Source: Spiroplasma sabaudiense Ar-1343
Lineage (GTDB): Bacteria > Bacillota_I > Bacilli_A > Mycoplasmatales > Mycoplasmataceae
Assembly (NCBI RefSeq): GCF_000565215.1
Contig: NZ_CP006934.1
Span: forward strand, 186,001 to 250,000
Length of the DNA: 64,000 nucleotides
Direction: 5' to 3'
In this document: positions 42,983-54,598 of the stretch, one piece after another
Layout of the letters: each line of letters begins with the position of its first letter
How positions within the stretch are numbered: the first letter of the stretch is position 1
Made by a program: the position numbers and the translations under genes
Notes under the pieces: model-generated
Seen by the model: the letters and a program-made list of their open reading frames with translations, nothing else
The model's database searches: none
What the model was told of the DNA's origin: nothing

Positions 42983-44332
42983 CTAGTGATTTAGTAGTTC
43001 AAAAATATTTTTCAACATAATTGCATTTCCTCGAGTTGGTGTGTGGCCTGTGGCTGCAATGTCTAAGTGAATTAGGGGGCGCCCTTCGCTGAATTCTGCT
43101 AAGAAGGCAGCCGCATTACTGCTGCCTCCATCAGGAACGGGAGCAATATTTGCTAAGTCTGCAATTGAACTGCTGCGCATATATTTGAAGTTTTGAGGAT
43201 GAATGGGCATTCTTCAAATTTCCTCATGACCTTTATGCGATGCTAATTCAAATTCTTGATAAAATTCATTATTTGTTGCAAAGGCTCCGGTCATATAAGT
43301 TCCCAGGCAGAAACGAATCGCACCTGTTAAAGTGGCAACATCAATTAGTCGGTCTGCTTTTAAATTTCTAACAGCATATGTAAGACCATCTCCTAATACT
43401 AAACGCCCTTCAGCATCAGTGTTTAAAATTTCTACTGTTTTTCCGTTCATGCTTTTAACCACGGATTCAACCAGTGTTCCTTTGCCTCCGATGCGATTAT
43501 CTGTTAGAACGGCAACAGCTGCAACATTTGCCTTTGCTTTATTTTTTGCCAAAGCCAATACTGTTGAGCAAGTAACTGCGGCCCCGGTCATATCAAATTT
43601 CATACCTTTCATGCTTGAAGCGGGTTTCAAAGAATATCCCCCAGAATCAAAAGTAATTCCCTTTCCCACCAAGACGGTTTTTTCAAGATTGGCATCACTA
43701 CAATATTCAACCACAACTACTCTGGGCTCTTCATAGCTAGCAGCATTTACTGCCAGCAGCATTCCCATTTGCAATTTTTCAATTTCTTTTTTATCTAAAA
43801 TTTTAACACTTACATTTGCAATTGCCTTAGCTTTTTCTTGAATTTGGTTTCCAAAATAGGTTGCTGTACAAATGTTTGGGGGAGTATCTTGTAAGTCGCG
43901 AGCAAAATTAACAAATTCCATTTTAATTTCGGTCTTTAAAAAATGTTTATCAAAGTCTTTTTTTGTTAGAATATTATAATTCTTTTTAACTACTGATCTT
44001 GTTGTTTTTAAAGAAAGTTCTTGATGCTCCATTCAAAATAAAGACTCAACAATTGCATCAAAAACTAATTCTTCGCAATTTAAAATACTTTCAAATTCAT
44101 CAAAACTAATTGTCAGTCCAAATTCAAAATCTTTATAAATTTCTTTAATTGCTTTGCTAAGTTCAAAATAGGGATCTTGAAAAAATGGTTCCCCAATTGT
44201 TAAGTATAAAGTTTTGTCCTCAGAAATCAATGAAGCTTTTCCGCTAACTTTTGAAATTAGCGAATTTTTAATCTCTTTAACCAAAATTGGTTTTAAGAAA
44301 ATTTCTTGGTTATTTTTATTTAATGTAATCAT
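42983..44332 (-). CDS. Leucyl aminopeptidase, M17, copy 2
   Basis: 449 residues, exactly the length of copy 1 and similar throughout the catalytic domain: VGKGITFDSGGYSLKP, FDMTGAA, NTDAEGRLVL. All metal ligands are kept, so it should be active. Near the C-terminal active site it differs (CLGTYMTGAFATN and PVPDGGSSNAAAF where copy 1 has ALGKWQTGMFSTD and NSEPGRNAGSSTAAAF), which could change substrate choice. Start ATG 44332 with a very good ribosome site, GGAGGT; an upstream in-frame ATG has none. Likely an old duplication, now inverted. Confidence 0.94.
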
Positions 44333-44468
44333 AATTACCTCCAAAATAATTATAATCACAAATATAGGATAATTAATAAATTTCGGTTTTAAAATAAAGT
44401 AAGTGTTAAAATTACTTCAAGAACGACGTTGACTCGTCAAGATAAATAAGGTGAAGGGAGCATTTAAA

Positions 44469-44747
44469 ATGAAAAATCTAATTAAACTAAAGCACTCAAA
44501 ATATGACTGAGTTTTTATAATAAAAAAAAATGAGTCCCCGCTATGATATTTTAGGGTTTTGGAACGCGAAATAACTCAAACAAACGCCAAAGTAATATTT
44601 GACCTAAATAAAAAAAGCGAAAACTTAGAAGATCGATTTTATTCATGTGATTTAAAAAATAAAGTTTTTGATTTTTCAACTTTTACAAAACTTACCAATT
44701 TATCAAACGATTTGCTCCAAGCAATTGTGGAAGCCTACGAAAAATAA
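44469..44747 (+). CDS. Small hypothetical protein
   Basis: 92 residues, open only with TGA as Trp. Ribosome site GAAGGGAG before the ATG. Soluble, charged, with two Trp near the start (YDWVFIIKKNESPLWYFRVL, about residues 12-31) and no known motif. Located between the divergent aminopeptidase gene and pepF, each with its own promoter. Confidence 0.65.
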
Positions 44748-44805
44748 CATTATAATCAACTTTAAAAATTGTTTGATAATGCTATAATGTATCAAAGGAG
44801 ATTTT

Positions 44806-46590
44806 ATGAAGAGAACAGAGGCAAAGCAAGAATACAAATGAGATTTTTCCCACTTGTATAAAGATGCAGGAGCATTTAAAAAGGAATTAAAAAATCTAGA
44901 AAAAATTATTTCAAAATTTGAAGACTTTCAGGGAAAACTAAAAGAGGAAACTAAATTTTTTGAATATCTTGAATTGGACACTCAAACAGATTTGATTTTT
45001 ATGAAATTGGGACAATATTTACACCTTCAAGATATTGATCAAACAAACACAGAGTTACAAGAATTAGAAGGGTACATGATGACCTTTTACCAAAAATTGA
45101 AAATTGCAACAAGTTTTATTGCACCAGAATTAAAAGAGGTTGGTGAAAAAACGATTCAAGGTTGATTGGAATCTAATCCAAAATACAGTCATCATCTTTT
45201 TGGAATGAAAAAATTCTTTGAGCAGGCAAAACACATATTACCAGCCCAAGATGAAGAACTTTTGAGTAAAGTTTCTAGATCACGTGGAGCTGTTGGAAGT
45301 TTATATGATGTTCTAGCTTATGCAGATCGTCAAGAACAGTTATTTACTTGAAAGGGCAAGGAGCAACCCCTAACTCAAACTTTGCTAACTGAAATAATGG
45401 AAGATTCAGATCCATTAAAAGATCAACAATTACGTAGAGAAGCTAGCAAGCTTTTTGCCAAAAATTTTATTGATAAGAAGCATTCTTTTGCTAAAATTTA
45501 TGAGGGAATTTTACAAGCAAGTTTTGAAAATGTAAAAATTAGAAATTATCCATCGGCATTGGAGGCAAGTCTTTCAAGTGATGCAGTTCCTAAAGAAGTC
45601 TATGAAAATTTAATTGCTGTGGGAAGAAAGTTTATAAAACCTTTCAAGGATTATAATTTATTAATTAAAAATCACTATAAGTTTAAAAAGTTTTATCCAA
45701 CAGACAGAATGCTAAAATTGGCAAAAGATCATCAAAAAAATTATACTGTTGACGAAGCAAAAGAATTAATTCGCACAGCTTTGCTTGTTTTGGGAAATGA
45801 TTATAAAGAAAAATTAGAAATTGCCTGATCTGCAAATCGAATTGATTATTTTGAAGACACCAACAAACGTGATGGAGCTTATTCTTCGGGAGGAGCTGGC
45901 GTCGAACCAATTATTTTAATGAATTGAGATGATAAATTGTCTTCAGTTGCAACATTAGCGCATGAAATTGGTCACAGTGTCCACACATTGTTTGCTGATG
46001 AAAGTCAAAAATACCCATTAAGTGAATATCCAATTATTTTGGCTGAAGTTGCTAGTACTTTAAATGAACATTTATTATTTGAGTATTTATACAAAAATGC
46101 CACAAAAAAAGAAGAAAAAATCTACTTGCTTCAACAAAGAATCGGTGATTTATGTGGAACTTTCTTTAGACAAATCCAATTTGCAGAATTCGAATTAAAT
46201 TGTCATAATTTAGTGGCTCAAGGAGAACCAATCACAGCGGAAGTTTTGGCGCAGTATTATAAAACCAGTGAGCAAGGGTTCGGTTATGAAATATTTGATT
46301 CATCAGACCAATTACCTTTTGGATGACCAAGAATCTCACATTTCTTTCATTCACCATTTTATGTTTATAAGTATGCCATTGATGTGACAGCCAGTTTTAA
46401 ATTATACCAAGATGTTAAAGATGGCAATATTGATAAAGTTACTAGCTTTCTAAAGGCGGGGGGTCATAAAAACCCATTAGAAATTCTAAAAGATGTTGGA
46501 ATCGACTTTAATGAAGAGAGCACTTATGAACCTTTAATTAAGGCAATTGAGTCAATGGTACAAGATCTTAAAGATTTGTTACAAAACTAA
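44806..46590 (+). CDS. pepF: Oligoendopeptidase F, M3B
   Basis: 594 residues, the family size. The zinc site HEIGHSVH (His386, Glu387, His390) and the downstream Glu in LAEVASTLNEH are present; GGAGVEP upstream is also typical. It cuts peptides of roughly 7-17 residues in the cytosol after import. TATAAT at 44783-44788 with a weak -35 is its likely promoter, and AAAGGAG the ribosome site. Followed after 14 bp by a J-domain membrane protein gene, so perhaps an operon. Confidence 0.95.
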
Positions 46591-46604
46591 AAGGGGGACT
46601 AAAA

Positions 46605-46967
46605 TTGGATGATTTGGCAAGAATAATTTGAAGAATTTTATATTATATATTCATTTGGTGAATAGTAGACCTAATCTTTAGGGGAAACCGTAATAAAAAG
46701 AGCAAATATAATAATTCTGATGATTCTGGTGCTTCTTATGAAAGTGATCAAGAAAAAACATTTGCAAACCAATCAGGTTTGGAGCTTCAAAGATGCTATG
46801 AAGTTTTGGGTGTTGATGAATCGATTAGCACCAAGGAACTCAAAAAAGTTTATTTGGAATTAGCCAAAAAATATCACCCAGATAGTTCAAACGACCCAAA
46901 AAGCGAAGAAAAAATGGTTGAAATTAATAGTGCCTACCAATATATTCGCGCTCATCGGGGTCTATAA
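46605..46967 (+). CDS. Membrane-anchored protein with a C-terminal J domain
   Basis: 120 residues from a TTG start after GGGGGA; no ATG precedes the membrane span in frame. Order: one membrane span (about 7-27), a basic then acidic linker (28-60), and a J domain at the very end with YEVLGV, ELAKKYHPD (HPD at 91-93) and a final helix ENINSAYQYI-like stretch. The J domain stimulates DnaK ATPase. There is no Gly/Phe or zinc region, so it is not DnaJ itself but a membrane recruiter of DnaK. The protein at 58409 has the same plan. Confidence 0.85.
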
Positions 46968-46973
46968 AAATAT

Positions 46974-47004
46974 AAAAAAATCCGATTATTAATCGGATTT
47001 TTTT
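46974..47004. terminator. Bidirectional terminator between convergent genes
   Basis: Fourteen-pair stem AAAAAAATCCGATT and complement with an ATT loop; T runs on both strands serve the J-domain gene and the peroxiredoxin operon. Confidence 0.85.
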
Positions 47005-47014
47005 ATATTTAAAA

Positions 47015-47440
47015 TTACAAATTTTTTATTATTGTTTCGATATGGCCAACAGGGTCAACTCGACGCATTTCGTATTTTGAATTTAATCCATTGTCTAAAA
47101 TAAAAGTCGATCTTTCTACTTTAGGTTCGGATTCATCAGTCATTACTCCAAAAGCCCTGTGTAGAGTTAGGTCAGTATCGCAAATCAAATCATAAGTTAT
47201 ATTACAATCGGTTGCAAATTCAACTTGATCTTTGTGATTGTCGCGTGAAACTCCAACAACAGTGAAACCGCGCTTTTTGATTTTTTCTAGTTTGTCTTGA
47301 AAGGCTTTGACCTCAAGGATGCAGCCACTGGTATTGGCTTTGGGATAGAAAAATAAAACAATACCATTTGGACCTTTCATATCTTCAAAACCTTTTAGAT
47401 TATTATTTTGTAATAGATATTCTTTTTCTTTTCAGTTCAT
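47015..47440 (-). CDS. bcp: Peroxiredoxin, Bcp type
   Basis: 141 residues. The peroxidatic Cys is in YPKANTSGC, where the family has a PGC motif; the Pro is Ser here. VVGVSRDNHKDQVEF and RSTFIL follow as in other Bcp proteins. It reduces peroxides and organic hydroperoxides with thioredoxin as donor. ATG at 47440 with GGAGG upstream, inside the end of the preceding gene (38-bp overlap), so translation is coupled to the Cys-less homologue upstream. The N-terminus is about 15 residues shorter than typical. Confidence 0.9.
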
Positions 47441-47888
47441 AGTATAGTTCCTCCATGATCTTATCAAAATCTCATTTTTGATTTTGACTTCGAAATTCTT
47501 TCTGCACATTAAAATTTTTACTTAATAAAAATACACTTTTTTGGATTATAATTCTGCTACTATCAATGCTATTTTTATAAAAAACAACATTAAATATATT
47601 TGTCAAAGTTCCGTCGTAATCATTTAAAAATGTTATAGAATTGCTTTCAAAATTTTCAGTAATTGCTTTATCCCCGGGCATTGCTCTTGAAATTGCAAAA
47701 ATATGAAAATTTCAAAAAGATTTTTTTTTGCAAAAATCTTGCATTTTGCCAATTTCTAAAATAATTTCATCGCCGCTATCTTGTGGGAAAAATCAGATAA
47801 CAATTTTTTTGTGAACTCCACAAAAACTTAAGGAAACTTTAAATCCATTTTGGTGGTAAAGTGAATACTCTCGTAATTTTCAGCTCAT
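47403..47888 (-). CDS. Degenerate peroxiredoxin-like protein lacking the catalytic Cys
   Basis: 161 residues. The fold order resembles the Bcp that it overlaps: KKIVIWFFPQDSGDEIILEIGKMQDFC-like positions align with GIVLFFYPKANTSGCILEVKAFQDK, then HIFAISRAMPGDKA with VVGVSRDNHKDQ, and SSRIIIQKSVFLL with the RSTFIL strand. The active Cys is replaced (SGD in place of SGC), so it should not act as a peroxidase. This comparison was made by eye and is moderately certain. Ribosome site GGGAGA precedes the ATG at 47888. It could have become a regulator or partner of Bcp. Confidence 0.75.
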
Positions 47889-47957
47889 TTTGCTCTCCCT
47901 TTATTTATCAAATAAAGTTAGTAAAGTGCTGCTAATTGCTTAGTGAATATTTATTTA

Positions 47958-48830
47958 TTAAACTTCCTCACCTGCAAGCAGTTTTTCTAAAAAATAACCG
48001 ACCCCACCTTCATCGTTTGTTTGGTGAGTGATTCCTGAAGCAATAGCTTTTAAATCATCATTTCCATTTTTCATAGCGACCCCATAACCAACCAATTGAA
48101 TCATGTCATAATCATTCATTTGATCTCCAAAGGCGATCACATCGCGAATATCCTTGTTATAGTATTGTGCTAATATATTGGAAACATAACCTTTATTTAC
48201 TAACTTATTTGTTAGTGTAATCATACTGCGGTTTTCATCATCAATATGGCCATAGACCGTTCCGGTCTGAACTTTAATTGTGTTTCTAAATGCTTCTAAA
48301 CGTCTCAGCACATTGTCTTTTAATTCTGGTGTTTTTAATGTCAAAACTACGTTTGTACTTGGTCCGGTTCAAACTTCATAAGGATTAGCAATAAAATATT
48401 CATCATCCTCAACATCATCAAGATGAAAAAAGTTCTCTAAAAAGGCATCTTTTTTCATTACTACTGCTCGATTATAGTTCTCAATCAAAATATTATCAAC
48501 TGAATCTTTAATGATTGGGTCATTAATTACACCCATGACAGTTTCAAAACTGATTGGTAAGACCATTCGCTTGAACATCCGCTTTAATGGATCATGAATA
48601 TGGGCTCCATCAAAATTTGTTAAAAGGGTAGAAAGTCCTAATTCTCGATAAAAGCGAATACTTGCTCTGTGCGGGCGACCTGTAATAATGCAAACTCTAT
48701 GACCATCTCGTTCTGCTTGTTTGAGTACTTCGATTGTCTTAGGATGCATACTCATGCCACCTTTTACAAGTGCTGTCCCGTCTAAATCAATTAGAATTAA
48801 TCTTTTCTTATCTAAATGTTGTAACTTCAT
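47958..48830 (-). CDS. HAD-superfamily hydrolase, Cof type
   Basis: 290 residues. LIDLDGTALVKGG (motif I), IITGRPHRAS (II), and FGDQMNDYDM (IV), with an insert cap of about 130 residues. Likely phosphatase on a small phosphorylated metabolite or flavin. It is the first gene of an operon of three, followed after 69 bp by the degenerate peroxiredoxin and then Bcp. A HAD phosphatase beside redox proteins also occurs at 36746-38727, where thioredoxin is the partner. Confidence 0.9.
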
Positions 48831-49016
48831 CGTTCTTCTCCTTTGGATAATTTTAACTCACATTTTTACAAAAAGAAATTTAATTTTCTTAATTAAGTAA
48901 TTACATCTTCAAATGTCATTAATTATTAAGATTCGTTAAACTATAATAATTTTCAATTATTATCCTATTTGTTTTTATTTAAAAAAGTTGCAATTGAAAA
49001 TAAGAACTTGCTTTTG

Positions 49017-49044
49017 TTGACTTTGTCATTTTAATCTTTAATAT
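49017..49044 (+). promoter_or_regulatory. Promoter of the ABC-2 transporter operon
   Basis: TTGACT, a 16-bp spacer and TAATAT, about 20 bp before the start codon at 49064. Confidence 0.6.
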
Positions 49045-49063
49045 AGTATTAAAGGTGAATTAT

Positions 49064-49831
49064 ATGCAAGAAGTGATTTTAAAAGTAAATAATTTAAAAA
49101 AAGCATATGGTAAGAAAACGGTTTTAAACGATGTTTCCTTGGAGATTATAAAAGGCGACCGTATTGCGATAATTGGTCCGAACGGTTGTGGGAAAACTAC
49201 TTTTTGCGAGACAATTGCAGGAATTTTGAATTACCAAAGTGGGCAAATTGTTAAAACAGATAGTTTAATTATTGGAATGCAACTACAAGGTAATATTGCT
49301 CCAAAAAATATTAAAGTTTGAGATTTTATAAAATATTATTTAGATGTTTATAATATTGATTGAAGTAATGAAGTTTTAGAAAAAGAGTTTCAAAAATTTG
49401 CAATTACAGATGTTATCGATAAGGATGTCTCAAAATTGTCTGGAGGCCAACAACAAAAGGTTAATATTTTTTTATCTATATTAAATAACCCAGACTTATT
49501 AATTTTAGATGAGTTAGCAACAGGATTGGATATCGAAATTGTTGATACCATTTACGAAAATCTTGATCGATTTTTATTAGATAAGGAAAAAACTTTATTA
49601 TTGATTTCTCATAATATGGAGGAAATTCAGAATTTTTCGGATAAAATCTTGTTTATGAACGGCGGGGAGATAACCTCGATTAATAACACCGTTGATGTTA
49701 TTAAAGAATATGGCAGTGTCAAAGATTTTGTCAAGGAGAAATTTAAAGAGTATAGTATTGAAAATTACGAAAACAATAATATTGGAGGTTTGCAAAATGC
49801 AAAATGAGCTAAAGACCGCAAGAATAAATAG
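49064..49831 (+). CDS. ABC transporter ATP-binding protein
   Basis: 255 residues. Walker A GPNGCGKTTF, Q-loop region at GMQLQGN, signature LSGGQQQK, Walker B LLILDELATGLD, and switch His in LISHNMEE. Size and motifs fit the ATPase of a small ABC-2 exporter. The start is the ATG after AAAGGTGA, not the in-frame GTG inside that ribosome site. The C-terminus runs 35 bp into the permease gene and ends WAKDRKNK, so the two are read in overlapping frames. Confidence 0.92.
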
Positions 49832-50555
49832 GGATTCAACAAGTGCCTTTTCCCCAAATAAAGCGTTTTTTAAATTTATTTTAAGACTAATGAAAAGGTC
49901 AAAAAAATATTTTATTTTTTCTTTTCTAGTTGCCTTATTTTTTGCCGCATTCCCGTCAGTATATTTTATTTTTATTTTTAAAACAGTCGAGCCATCTGTT
50001 GAGACTGCAACCTTATTTGGATCTTGAATCATTTCAATGTGAATTGCCTCAACACTAATTGGATCATCGGTATTTTTTCAAAAAATTTATTTGGAAAATC
50101 GTAATACAGCAGTTTTTAAGAGAGTTGCCCTAACAGGAATTTCAAAAAACAACTTCTTAAGAATTAGTTATTTGGTAATGACTTTATATGCAATTATTCC
50201 CTGAATTTTTTCAACAATTATTGCCCTAATATTTTCTTTAACAATAATTGGGGCCCAGGGAACAAGTATTTTATTTTTTAACTATAGTTTTTTAACAGGT
50301 GTCTTAACTTTAATGGCTGCTTTAGTGGCGAGTACTGGTTTAGGATTTTGAACCTTTTCATCGGTTAGTTCCTTTTCTGTTTCTAGGATTTGCTATTCAA
50401 TTTTCTTATCATTTTCAGTAATAATTGTTCAGTTGAAAAATTTTATCCCTCAAGAAGCATGACTTTTAGCAGACTTATTAATTTTAGCGTCATTTTTAAT
50501 TTTAATGATATTGTTTTGATCGATGGCAATTAAGAAATTTCAATATTATATTTAA
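49797..50555 (+). CDS. ABC-2 type transporter permease
   Basis: 252 residues with six membrane spans: about 40-65, 78-95, 127-150, 163-190, 193-215 and 222-240. Preceded by GGAGG within the ATPase gene, which it overlaps in another frame. Together the two should form an exporter, perhaps of a peptide or drug; the substrate is unknown. A perfect hairpin terminates the operon at the stop codon. Confidence 0.85.
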
Positions 50556-50590
50556 ATAATTAAACCATTTTTTAAGGTTTAATTATTTTT
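50555..50590 (+). terminator. Terminator of the ABC-2 operon
   Basis: Twelve-pair stem AATAATTAAACC and complement, loop ATTTTTTAA, followed by T. Confidence 0.85.
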
Positions 50591-50635
50591 ATTTTATGTG
50601 ATAAAATATTTCTAAATATATTAGGAGTAAAAATA

Positions 50636-53317
50636 ATGAAAAAATTAAGTGCAAACGCAATAAGACAAACATGAATTGACTTTTTTAAAAGTAAGGAACA
50701 TTTATTTTTACCACCAGTATCATTGGTGCCTGTTCAAGACCCAAGTTTATTATGAATAAACTCAGGAGTTGCAACACTAAAACCTTATTTTGATGGACGA
50801 CTAACTCCACCAAGTCAACGATTAACAAATTCTCAAAAATCAATTAGAACAAATGACATTGAAAATGTCGGTATTACAGCTCGCCATCAAACAATGTTTG
50901 AAATGCTAGGTAACTTTTCAATTGGAGATTACTTTAAAAAAGAAGCTATTCTTTTTGCCTGAGAATTATTAACTAGCCCGAAGTGGTTTGATATTCCCCC
51001 GGAGAAACTTTATATAACTGTTTTTGAAGATGATGAAGAAGCTTATAATGTTTGAACAAAAGACATAAAAATAAGTCCAGACCATATTTTTAAAGGAAAT
51101 CGCTCAACAAATTTTTGAGATGTTGGACAAGGACCATGCGGACCAAACAGTGAGATCTTTTTTGATCGCGGACCTTCTTGAGACCCCAAAAATATTGGGC
51201 CTAAATTATTAAAAGATGATATAGAAAATGACCGCTATATTGAAATTTGAAATATTGTTTTCTCACAATTTAACAATGATGGTAATAATAACTACACTGA
51301 ACTCCCTAGAAAAAATATTGATACTGGGGCTGGCTTAGAGCGTTTAGTTTCGATTTTTCAAGAGGCACCAACAAACTTTGAAACAGATTTGTTTATTCCA
51401 ACCATTGAAGCAATTGAAAATTTAACTGGCCGAAAATTTTTATACGATTATGAATCAGCTAAAAATCAGAATAATAAATTAAACCCGACAAATACTGCTT
51501 TTAAAGTAATTGCAGATCATATTCGTGCTGTTACTTTTGCGATAAGTGACGGAGTTTTCCCTGGTAACAAAGATCGTGGTTATATTATTCGCAGATTAAT
51601 TCGTCGCAGTAGCGTTTATGGTCGTAAAATTGGTATTAACGATGCCTTCTTATATCGTTTAGTTGACATAGTTATTGGGACAATGAAGGAATTCTATCCA
51701 TATTTAATTGAAAAACGTAACTTGGTTGTTGAGGCAATCAAAACTGAAGAAAATAAATTTTTAAAAACTTTAACAAAGGGTCAAGAAGCATTGGCAAATA
51801 TTTTAAAAAAAACTAAGAAGATTTCAGGTAAAGAAGCCTTATTATTATTTGAGTCATATGGTTTTCCAATCGAACTGACTGTTGAACTAGCAAATGAACA
51901 AAATGCAATTGTTGATGAAAAAGAATTTCAAAATCTTTTAGAAAAAGCAAAGGAAATTTCGCGTAGTTCTCGCAAGGATTTAAAAGCTTGAGACAAACAA
52001 AACGAATTATTTACTAAACTGACAATTCCTTCAAAATTTATTGGGTGAGAAACTGAAACTTGTGAAGCGGAAATTGTTTATATGTTCGCAAACGATCAAG
52101 TGATTCAAAGCGCAAACAGTGGGGAAGTTTTTGTAATTTTAAACCAAACACCTTTTTACGCTGAAAAAGGAGGTCAAGCAGCAGATTGTGGACTTCTTAT
52201 TAAAGGTCATGAAAGTTATACTGTTGTTGATGTTCAAGAGGGACCAAATCACCAAAATATTCATCAAGTAATTTTAAATGGTAGCGAACTAAGGGTTGGG
52301 GATAAAATATTTGCCCAAGTTGATTCTGAAAAACGTTATTTTACAATGAAAAATCATTCAGGAACACATATTCTTCACTCTGCGCTTCGAGAAGTTTTAG
52401 GAAAAGAAGTAATGCAGTGTGGGAGTTATAACGATGAAAATGGTTTAAGAATTGATATAACATTTAATCGTCAAATCACTGCTGAAGAACAAATGAAAAT
52501 TCAAAAAGTTGTTGATAGAGAAATCGCTTTAAAAGTACCGCGAGAAGTTTATTTTACATCAATGGATGAAGCTGTTAATAAACATAAGGCATTAGCTTTT
52601 TTTACAGAAAAATACGATGGAATTGTAAGAACGGTGAAATTTGGAGACTTTTCATCAGAACTTTGTGGAGGAACTCATGTTGAGAACACAAAAATAATTG
52701 AAGATTTAATCATTACATCTGTGGAGTCAAAGAGTGCTGGGGTTTATCGAGTTCACGCCTTAACAAGCAATCAAGCGGTAGAGGCTTTTGTTAAGAACGT
52801 TTTTGATAAAATAATTGAAGAATCAAGGATTATTGCAAATAAACATAATGAAAACAAAGATATTTTGAATGATCAAAAAATTTTAGAAATTTACCAAAAA
52901 ATTATTGATTTAAAAATTAATAAAGACAACATTAACAATCTAAAGATAATGTCAGAGCAATTGAAAATGGAATTTAAAAATTATGATAAAAAGTTACAAG
53001 ATTTAAAAGTAAATGATTGTATTAAGATTTATCAAAATGTTGAACCAAAACCGAATCAAAAGGGGGTTCCCCAAATTGAGTTAAATGTATCAGATTTAGG
53101 TATTAAAGAAATGAAAGCGTTGAGTGATCAGTTAATTAATAAGTATAAAGATTTGATTATCATAATCTGCTCAGTTAATAAAGCTGATAATTTATTAACG
53201 GTCGGAGTAAGTGATTCATTAAATAATGAGTATCCAGCAATTGATATTTTTAAAAATTATAAAAATTTAAACCCAAAAGGAGGAGGAAATAAATTCTTCG
53301 CTCAGGGTAAATATTAG
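50636..53317 (+). CDS. alaS: Alanyl-tRNA synthetase
   Basis: 893 residues, complete. Class II aminoacylation domain with the start [34 protein letters not shown] (motif 1/2 region) and DTGAGLERL (motif 3); tRNA-recognition helices around 400; editing domain with [10 protein letters not shown] and CGGTH for zinc; C-terminal DHHA1-like part with [13 protein letters not shown]. It joins alanine to tRNAAla and clears Ser/Gly errors. No T-box is visible upstream. Likely leads an operon with the next three genes (gaps 20, 13 and 58 bp). Confidence 0.97.
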
Positions 53318-53337
53318 TTTAAAAATAGGAGAATCCA

Positions 53338-54585
53338 ATGAGAATCGCAATTAAAAAAATCGTAACAATGATGTTTCTATTAATAGCTTATTTTTTATAT
53401 TCAGCTTTTTTAAAAAAGTTTTCAGATAGTAATGTAATTTTATACACACTATTTGATCCATTTAAGTTATTAATACTAGCATTTATTTTTGGAATTATAG
53501 TATCAACCTTTAAAACCTTATTTCTTGGTTGATTTAAGAACATAAAAGGATACCAAACTAGCCGCCATAATTTCTTATTATTAAGCTTCGATGAAACTAT
53601 AAGTAGTTTAGAAAAGTTAAAACAATTAGTTATAAAGGGTTCACACCACGATATCAAAGTTCAATTGGCTGGAATGACCAAATTGCACTACAAACCAATT
53701 TTTTTAAATGCGTTAATTAACGATATGATTTCGTCTTTATTCAAGGAAGAACCACTAGATAAATTTGTAGTTTTAATCGACAATTCAAAAAACGAAATTT
53801 TAGCGTCACAAAAATTAGAAGAGGATCGCTTAAAATCAAAAAAAAGCGAACCCTTTTTTGATATTAAACGAGCATACGAATACAATTACCAGGGTTCTAA
53901 GCCCTACATTGGCTATTACAATCTAAAACAAGAATCTATTGAAGCAAAAGGGCGAAATGATTGAAACATTTTATCACTACAAATGCTTAAATTTTACACA
54001 ATTTTGCTTTATTCTATGCTAATATCATTAGTAGCAAGCACTTTATTGGTGCCTGTCTTATTATTTTCTATCAAAATAAATATTTTTCTAACAATTACGA
54101 TAATTTTTATAGTCTTAACTACAATTTTATCAATTGTGTGACATATAATTTACTTGTGAAAAAATAAAGCAGGACCAAGAATTTTAGCAAAAGTTTGAAT
54201 ATTTTATTCACTATCAATTTTGGCATCAATCAATATTATTTGAAGCATTTTTAGTCTAGAAGCAGTTTTAAAAATTAAAACAGAAGTTAATGTTGATGAA
54301 CAACTGTTTGAATTTTTATTTAGACTTTTATATTGCGTTTTGTCAACTGCATTACTATTTTACATATTCAGTACAATGGTAGAAATTTTTAGAGATGTTT
54401 ATTTTAGTAAGACAATTTTATTTGAGGGTGTAATTATTCCGGCAATTATTTTTGTTTTAATTACTTTTATAAATATCCTTAATATTTCAGTACTTGATAA
54501 TCAAATAACTTTTACGACAAATTTAACAATTTTAAGCACTTATTGAATTGGGGTTTGAGTTCTAACACCAATTCTAAAATTTTAG
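53338..54585 (+). CDS. Membrane protein upstream of an ABC exporter
   Basis: 415 residues, not recognised. Two N-terminal spans (about 8-24 and 38-62), a long soluble section of about 145 residues with many Lys, Glu and Tyr, then spans around 225-245, 248-270, 283-305, 330-352, 362-385 and 392-410. Ribosome site TAGGAG. Lies between alaS and the ABC exporter at 54599 with gaps of 20 and 13 bp; perhaps an accessory of the exporter. Confidence 0.75.
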
Positions 54586-54598
54586 AAGAAGGAAAAAA

